Shown here one piece after another: positions 5,628-8,229 of a DNA stretch of 8,229 nt; position 1 is the first letter of the stretch, and the number at the start of each line of letters is the position of its first letter. The notes beneath the pieces were generated by a model that saw only the letters and a program-made list of their open reading frames with translations, did not search any database and was not told the origin of the DNA. The position numbers and the translations under genes are program-made. The stretch comes from Desulfotignum sp. (lineage in GTDB: Bacteria; Desulfobacterota; Desulfobacteria; Desulfobacterales; Desulfobacteraceae): assembly GCA_021737445.1 (NCBI GenBank), contig JAIPDY010000144.1, positions 1-8,229 on the forward strand, written 5' to 3'.

Positions 5628-6799
5628 TACCGGTTGGCTTTCCTGAATCCCAGCTGGTCCAGGGCAATGATCCATTTGCAGATGTTGGCAGAGCCTTCCA
5701 CCATGGAATAGGTGGGGGCATCCCTGTAAAAGCGGGCCACGGGATATTCTGTGGAGTACCCATAGGCGCCCAGGATGCGCATGGCAAAGTTGGAGGCTTT
5801 GGTGGCTGCTTCACCGGCCAGGTATTTGGCCATGGCCACATCCAGGCCGTTGTTGAGCTGCCCTTTGTCCTTGGCTGCAGCCGCCTTGTACACTACCAGG
5901 CGGGCTGCTTCGATTTCCGCGGCCATCTGGGCGATCATGTCCTGGTTCATCTGGAACTCACCGATTTTTTTTCCGAACTGTTTTCTGTCGTTGCAGTATT
6001 TGATGGCTGCATCCAGGCAGGCCTGGGCCAGGCCCACACCGCCGGCCGCAGCAGACAGCCGGGTCTGGTTCAAAGAGGAAAATACGATCTTGGCGCCGTC
6101 ACCGGGTTTGCCCAGAAGGTTTTCCTTGGGTACCTTGACATTGTCTAAAAACAGCTCACCCGTGGGAGAAGAATGGGACCCCAGTTTTTCCAGAGAAGAT
6201 GTTTTGATGCCGTCAAAATTTTTGGGCTCGATGACAAAGGCGGACAGGCCCTTGGAACCGGCAGCTTTGTCAGTATAGGCATAATAGAGCAGGCAGTCCG
6301 CCACATTGGCGTTGGAGATCCAGGTCTTGGAACCGTTGATCAGCCAGTGATCCCCTTTGTCTTCTGCCGTGGATGCCATGGCCATGACATCGGATCCTGC
6401 ATCCGGTTCTGTGATTCCAAACCCGCCGATGTATTCGGCAGTGCACAATTTTTCCACATATTTTTTGCGCACTTCTTCGTTGCCGTACTTATAGATGGTG
6501 TAGGCGCATCCCAGCATCTGCATGTTCACCTGAACCCGCAGAGAGGAAGATACCCGGGCCAGCTCTTCGGTGATGATCATAGCTGCCAGAAAACCATCCT
6601 CCATGCCTTCTCCGCCGTACTCTTCGGGAATGACAGTCCCAAAACATCCCAGATCCCTTCCCAGGGGCCGCATCGCTTCTTTGATGGGAAGATAGTGTTT
6701 TTCATCCCATTCATCCGCATAGGGTTCGATCTGTTTTTTGGCAAAATTTCTGATTTCCTTTTGAATCATCTGAAGCTCTTTGGGAAGTGTAAAATCCAT
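5627..6799 (-). CDS. Glutaryl-CoA dehydrogenase, probably non-decarboxylating (glutaconyl-CoA forming)
   Basis: FAD acyl-CoA dehydrogenase, 390 residues, full family length. The N-terminal helical domain is 1-120, the beta domain about 125-225 with FGITEPDAGSD at 127-137 and WISN at 160-163, and the C-terminal helical domain 235-390 with DRKQFGKKIGEFQ at 271-283 and RILGAYGYSTEYPVAR at 341-356. The catalytic base is Glu368 in VEGSANI. By eye alignment to human glutaryl-CoA dehydrogenase, Arg88 matches the arginine that binds the distal carboxylate (Arg94). Residues linked to decarboxylation are replaced: Ala81 for Glu87, Val89 for Ser95, Met93 for Val99 and Val367 for Tyr369. The whole sequence closely resembles, from memory, the Desulfococcus multivorans enzyme that oxidises glutaryl-CoA to glutaconyl-CoA only. 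Electrons would go to electron-transfer flavoprotein. The start has AAGGAG five bases upstream. It sits 26 bases after the IclR gene and is coupled to the next gene. A different acyl-CoA substrate remains possible. Confidence 0.88.
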   Translation of the reverse strand: MDFTLPKELQMIQKEIRNFAKKQIEPYADEWDEKHYLPIKEAMRPLGRDLGCFGTVIPEEYGGEGMEDGFLAAMIITEELARVSSSLRVQVNMQMLGCAYTIYKYGNEEVRKKYVEKLCTAEYIGGFGITEPDAGSDVMAMASTAEDKGDHWLINGSKTWISNANVADCLLYYAYTDKAAGSKGLSAFVIEPKNFDGIKTSSLEKLGSHSSPTGELFLDNVKVPKENLLGKPGDGAKIVFSSLNQTRLSAAAGGVGLAQACLDAAIKYCNDRKQFGKKIGEFQMNQDMIAQMAAEIEAARLVVYKAAAAKDKGQLNNGLDVAMAKYLAGEAATKASNFAMRILGAYGYSTEYPVARFYRDAPTYSMVEGSANICKWIIALDQLGFRKANR

Positions 6800-6825
6800 G
6801 GTTTCTCCTTAAAAAATTAAATTAA

Positions 6826-7659
6826 TTAAACGGTTAATTGATGACGGGTTGAATTCAGCTGGGTGACAGGCTGGCCCATGGCCAGAGAAAAGGCCCGGGC
6901 CGCATCCGTCAATATGGTAATACAGTGGGAAAAATGCGCTTTGTCCCGGGTCCTGATTTCCGGTACGGCCAGGCTCAGGCTGGCCAGGATCTCTCCCTTA
7001 TAGTCAAACACCGGGGCACTCACAGAGCCCAGGCCCGGGGTGCGCTCTCCCAGGCTCACGGCATACCCCCGGACCTGAATTTTTGCAAGTTCCGCAGCCA
7101 GGGCATTGGGATCCACAATGGTGGCATCTGTCAGCGGTCTGGGGGCGACAGCGTCAAAATATTCCTTCTGGAATGCCGCGCTGGAAAAGGCCAGAAGGCA
7201 TTTGGCAGAGGCCCCGGCATACAGAGGGGACTGGTTGCCGATGGGCATGCCCGCCTTGAGGGCTTTGGGGGATTCGATGGTGTCGATGCAGATGCGCAGG
7301 TTTCCCTGGATGATGTTCAGGTACACGGTCTCACGGGTTTTTATGGCAACCTTTTCCATGAACTGCCGGCCGATGCCCGGAAGGTTGTTGGCGTGGTTCA
7401 GGTTTTCCAGAAACCGGTAAAAAATATTGCCCACAAAATACTGCCGGGTCCGGTCATCCTGGCGCACAAACCCATAAGTTTTGAGAACGGACAGGATCCG
7501 CTGCACCGTGGCCGGGGAAAATTCCAGTTCAGTGGACAGTTCCCGAATGCCCCAGCTGGCCTTGACATCCTGGAACTTGAGCAAAATTTCCATGGCCTTT
7601 TCAATGGCATTGCGCTTTTTGCTGCCGGCGGTTTTTGCAGATGCTGTTTTTTCACTCAC
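6826..7659 (-). CDS. IclR-family transcriptional regulator
   Basis: DNA-binding regulator of 277 residues. A basic, Lys-rich tail (1-17) precedes the winged helix-turn-helix: AIEKAMEILLKF at 18-29, GIRELSTELEFSPATVQRIL at 37-56 with the recognition helix around 49-60, then the wing at 63-78. The IclR effector domain spans about 95-265, with SPLYAGASAKCLLAF at 144-158 and GYAVSLGERTPGLGSVSAPV at 198-217. Members usually sense a pathway intermediate, often an aromatic or organic acid. The start is a GTG at 7659; no clear Shine-Dalgarno is seen, and the frame is closed by TAA at 7689-7687. The next in-frame ATG (Met23) would cut into the helix-turn-helix. Its position just ahead of the dehydrogenase on the same strand suggests it regulates its own operon and perhaps the carrier protein unit. 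The effector is not known; an acyl-CoA or aromatic acid is a guess. Confidence 0.9.
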   Translation of the reverse strand: MSEKTASAKTAGSKKRNAIEKAMEILLKFQDVKASWGIRELSTELEFSPATVQRILSVLKTYGFVRQDDRTRQYFVGNIFYRFLENLNHANNLPGIGRQFMEKVAIKTRETVYLNIIQGNLRICIDTIESPKALKAGMPIGNQSPLYAGASAKCLLAFSSAAFQKEYFDAVAPRPLTDATIVDPNALAAELAKIQVRGYAVSLGERTPGLGSVSAPVFDYKGEILASLSLAVPEIRTRDKAHFSHCITILTDAARAFSLAMGQPVTQLNSTRHQLTV

Positions 7660-7683
7660 GGGTGCAGAAATACTCGCTGTTTT

Positions 7684-7700
7684 GTTTTATCCATTAAAAC
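7684..7700. promoter_or_regulatory. Palindrome upstream of the IclR gene, candidate operator
   Basis: GTTTTA and TAAAAC arms flank a 5-base centre (TCCAT), a perfect 6-bp inverted repeat 25 to 41 bases before the GTG start. The position suits autorepression by the IclR protein, but assignment is inference. Confidence 0.4.
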
Positions 7701-7742
7701 ATTGTTTCATATAACGATTTACCTAACCAAAAAATAGGTGGG

Positions 7743-7794
7743 TTTGTCAAGAAAAAATGTGATTAAAAATATGATTAAAAAATATCTTGACAAA
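7743..7794. promoter_or_regulatory. Inverted repeat containing divergent -35 boxes
   Basis: TTTGTCAAG (7743-7751) and CTTGACAAA (7786-7794) form a perfect 9-bp inverted repeat with a 34-base AT-only-like centre that includes the doubled TGATTAAAAA. Each arm contains a consensus TTGACA pointing outward. The minus-strand box (7750-7745) faces the IclR gene, but its -10 is poor (GTTAGG at 17 bases). The plus-strand box (7787-7792) has TATTTT at 7811-7816 after 18 bases. Confidence 0.45.
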
Positions 7795-7816
7795 GGGGTT
7801 TCTTTCTTTCTATTTT
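7787..7816 (+). promoter_or_regulatory. Possible plus-strand promoter without a downstream plus-strand gene
   Basis: TTGACA (7787-7792), an 18-base spacer and TATTTT (7811-7816) look like a sigma70-type promoter directed away from the IclR gene and toward the terminator and carrier-protein gene on the opposite strand. A transcript would be non-coding and antisense to the carrier mRNA. The surroundings are AT-rich, so this could be chance. Confidence 0.3.
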
Positions 7817-7823
7817 ATACGAA

Positions 7824-7840
7824 ATAAAACAGCGTTTTAT
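7824..7840. promoter_or_regulatory. 17-base palindrome, candidate regulator-binding site
   Basis: ATAAAAC and GTTTTAT arms, 7 bp each and perfect, flank AGC. The left arm also pairs with an upstream TTTTAT (7813-7818) across a 5-base centre, so two overlapping dyads share one half-site. The AT-rich half-site resembles that at 7684-7700. Confidence 0.4.
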
Positions 7841-7936
7841 ACTGCGGAACAAGCCTGGAAATTAAAAATTTATGAATATTCAGATGGTTATGTGCAGAAT
7901 GCCTGGAAAAGCCAGATGAAAAATTACAGAACTCAG

Positions 7937-7987
7937 AAAAAAAACAGGGCAAAGCGCACACAGAAAAAAAAACAGCACTTTGCCCTG
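7937..7987 (-). terminator. Rho-independent terminator of the biotin carrier gene
   Basis: On the minus strand, arms at 7987-7975 and 7957-7945 pair over 13 bases with one mismatch; the core is CAGGGCAAAG/CTTTGCCCTG. Eight uninterrupted thymines (7944-7937) follow directly. The hairpin starts five bases after the stop codon at 7993. The 17-base loop itself holds a run of nine Ts. Confidence 0.88.
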
Positions 7988-7992
7988 AAAAA

Positions 7993-8208
7993 TTATTCGA
8001 TGATCACCATGACCTGGCTGGTGGCCACCTTGTCATCCACGTTCACGGCCACTTCCTTGACAGTCCCGTCAGCCGTTGCAACGATGGGGTTTTCCATTTT
8101 CATGGCCTCTAAAATAACCAGTTCCTGGCCTTCCACAACCGCATCTCCGGGGGAAACCATGACATCGATGATGGTGCCGGGCATGGGGGCTAAAATTTCA
8201 GTGCTCAT
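7993..8208 (-). CDS. Biotin carboxyl carrier protein (biotinyl subunit of a CoA carboxylase/decarboxylase)
   Basis: Small biotin carrier of 71 residues, consisting of the biotinyl domain alone. The biotinylation motif EAMKMEN lies at 34-40 with Lys37 as the acceptor, and the usual half-repeats surround it: APMPGTI at 7-13 and PGDAVVEGQEL at 20-30, then ADGTVKEV at 46-53. It would carry CO2 between the carboxyltransferase and either a biotin carboxylase or a membrane decarboxylase. GcdC-type subunits of known glutaconyl-CoA decarboxylases have an Ala/Pro-rich linker ahead of this domain, which is missing here, so a soluble acyl-CoA carboxylase subunit is equally possible. AAGGAG (8220-8215) lies six bases before the chosen ATG. 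An out-of-frame ATG at 8212 is too close to it and opens only five codons. Partner subunits would lie beyond the right edge. The unit ends at its own terminator, so it is probably separate from the IclR operon. Confidence 0.92.
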   Translation of the reverse strand: MSTEILAPMPGTIIDVMVSPGDAVVEGQELVILEAMKMENPIVATADGTVKEVAVNVDDKVATSQVMVIIE

Positions 8209-8229
8209 CCATTTCTCCTTTGTTTTTTT

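Larger units (their letters stand above)
7660..7992. other. 333-base AT-rich intergenic regulatory region
   Basis: This gap between the IclR start and the carrier-protein stop holds no credible gene. It contains the carrier-protein terminator, several palindromes, two outward-facing TTGACA boxes forming a perfect inverted repeat, and a duplicated TGATTAAAAA (7760-7769 and 7772-7781). TTTTATAC also occurs twice (7813-7820 and 7835-7842), 22 bases apart, or about two helical turns. The 80 bases from 7853 to 7936 show only a short direct repeat, GCCTGGAAA (7853-7861 and 7901-7909). Confidence 0.7.

Noticed and set aside
5616..5675. N-terminal extension of the carboxymuconolactone-decarboxylase-like protein to 5675
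   Set aside because: The extra 20 residues lie within the dehydrogenase gene, and a strong AAGGAGG sits at the right distance from the ATG at 5615.
6173..6820. 215-codon plus-strand open frame opposite the dehydrogenase
   Set aside because: It is the antisense of a highly conserved acyl-CoA dehydrogenase and has no family resemblance.
7872..7919. 15-codon plus-strand reading frame in the regulatory gap
   Set aside because: It has no Shine-Dalgarno, the length is within chance, and there is no recognisable content.
1..8229. CRISPR arrays, insertion sequences, tRNA or rRNA genes
   Set aside because: I saw no spaced direct repeats of CRISPR type, no transposase reading frame and no tRNA-like cloverleaf; nearly all of the window is accounted for by ordinary genes.

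Overview
The window reads as chromosome of an anaerobic deltaproteobacterium (Desulfobacterota), most likely a Desulfobacteraceae-type sulfate reducer that degrades aromatic acids. The main pointer is the acyl-CoA dehydrogenase at 5627-6799. It closely resembles the non-decarboxylating glutaryl-CoA dehydrogenase described from Desulfococcus multivorans and lies near a small biotin carrier protein. The base composition is mixed, with GC-rich coding DNA and very AT-rich gaps. I see no mobile element, CRISPR array, tRNA or rRNA. The taxonomic placement is inference from protein resemblance and not a database match.

Left part (1-2929). On the minus strand, prmA (ribosomal protein L11 methyltransferase) is followed, with a 4-base ATGA overlap, by an MlaE-type lipid ABC permease that carries an N-terminal STAS domain and runs off the left edge. 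A second, divergent PrmA-family methyltransferase is transcribed head-to-head from prmA on the plus strand. The short AT-rich gap between them carries a very good sigma70-type promoter for prmA and a weaker, overlapping one for the paralog.

Middle (2930-5225). A 7-bp tandem repeat precedes two plus-strand membrane transporters: a ten-helix DMT/EamA permease and a twelve-helix MFS permease. The MFS gene has an extended -10 promoter ending five bases before its ATG and no Shine-Dalgarno sequence, so it may be made from a leaderless mRNA. A 20-bp inverted repeat closes this unit and separates it from the convergent genes to the right.

Right part (5226-8229). All four genes are on the minus strand, in transcription order: a 71-residue biotin carboxyl carrier protein with its own strong terminator; a 333-base AT-rich regulatory gap with several palindromes; an IclR-family regulator; the glutaryl-CoA dehydrogenase-like enzyme; and a carboxymuconolactone-decarboxylase-family protein whose Shine-Dalgarno abuts the dehydrogenase stop codon. 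The inferred system is the lower benzoyl-CoA/glutarate route. Glutaryl-CoA would be oxidised to glutaconyl-CoA without loss of CO2, and a biotin-dependent, sodium-pumping decarboxylase, possibly using the carrier protein here, would conserve the decarboxylation energy. The IclR protein would control the pathway. The role of the carboxymuconolactone-decarboxylase-like partner is unknown and is the most open question in the window.
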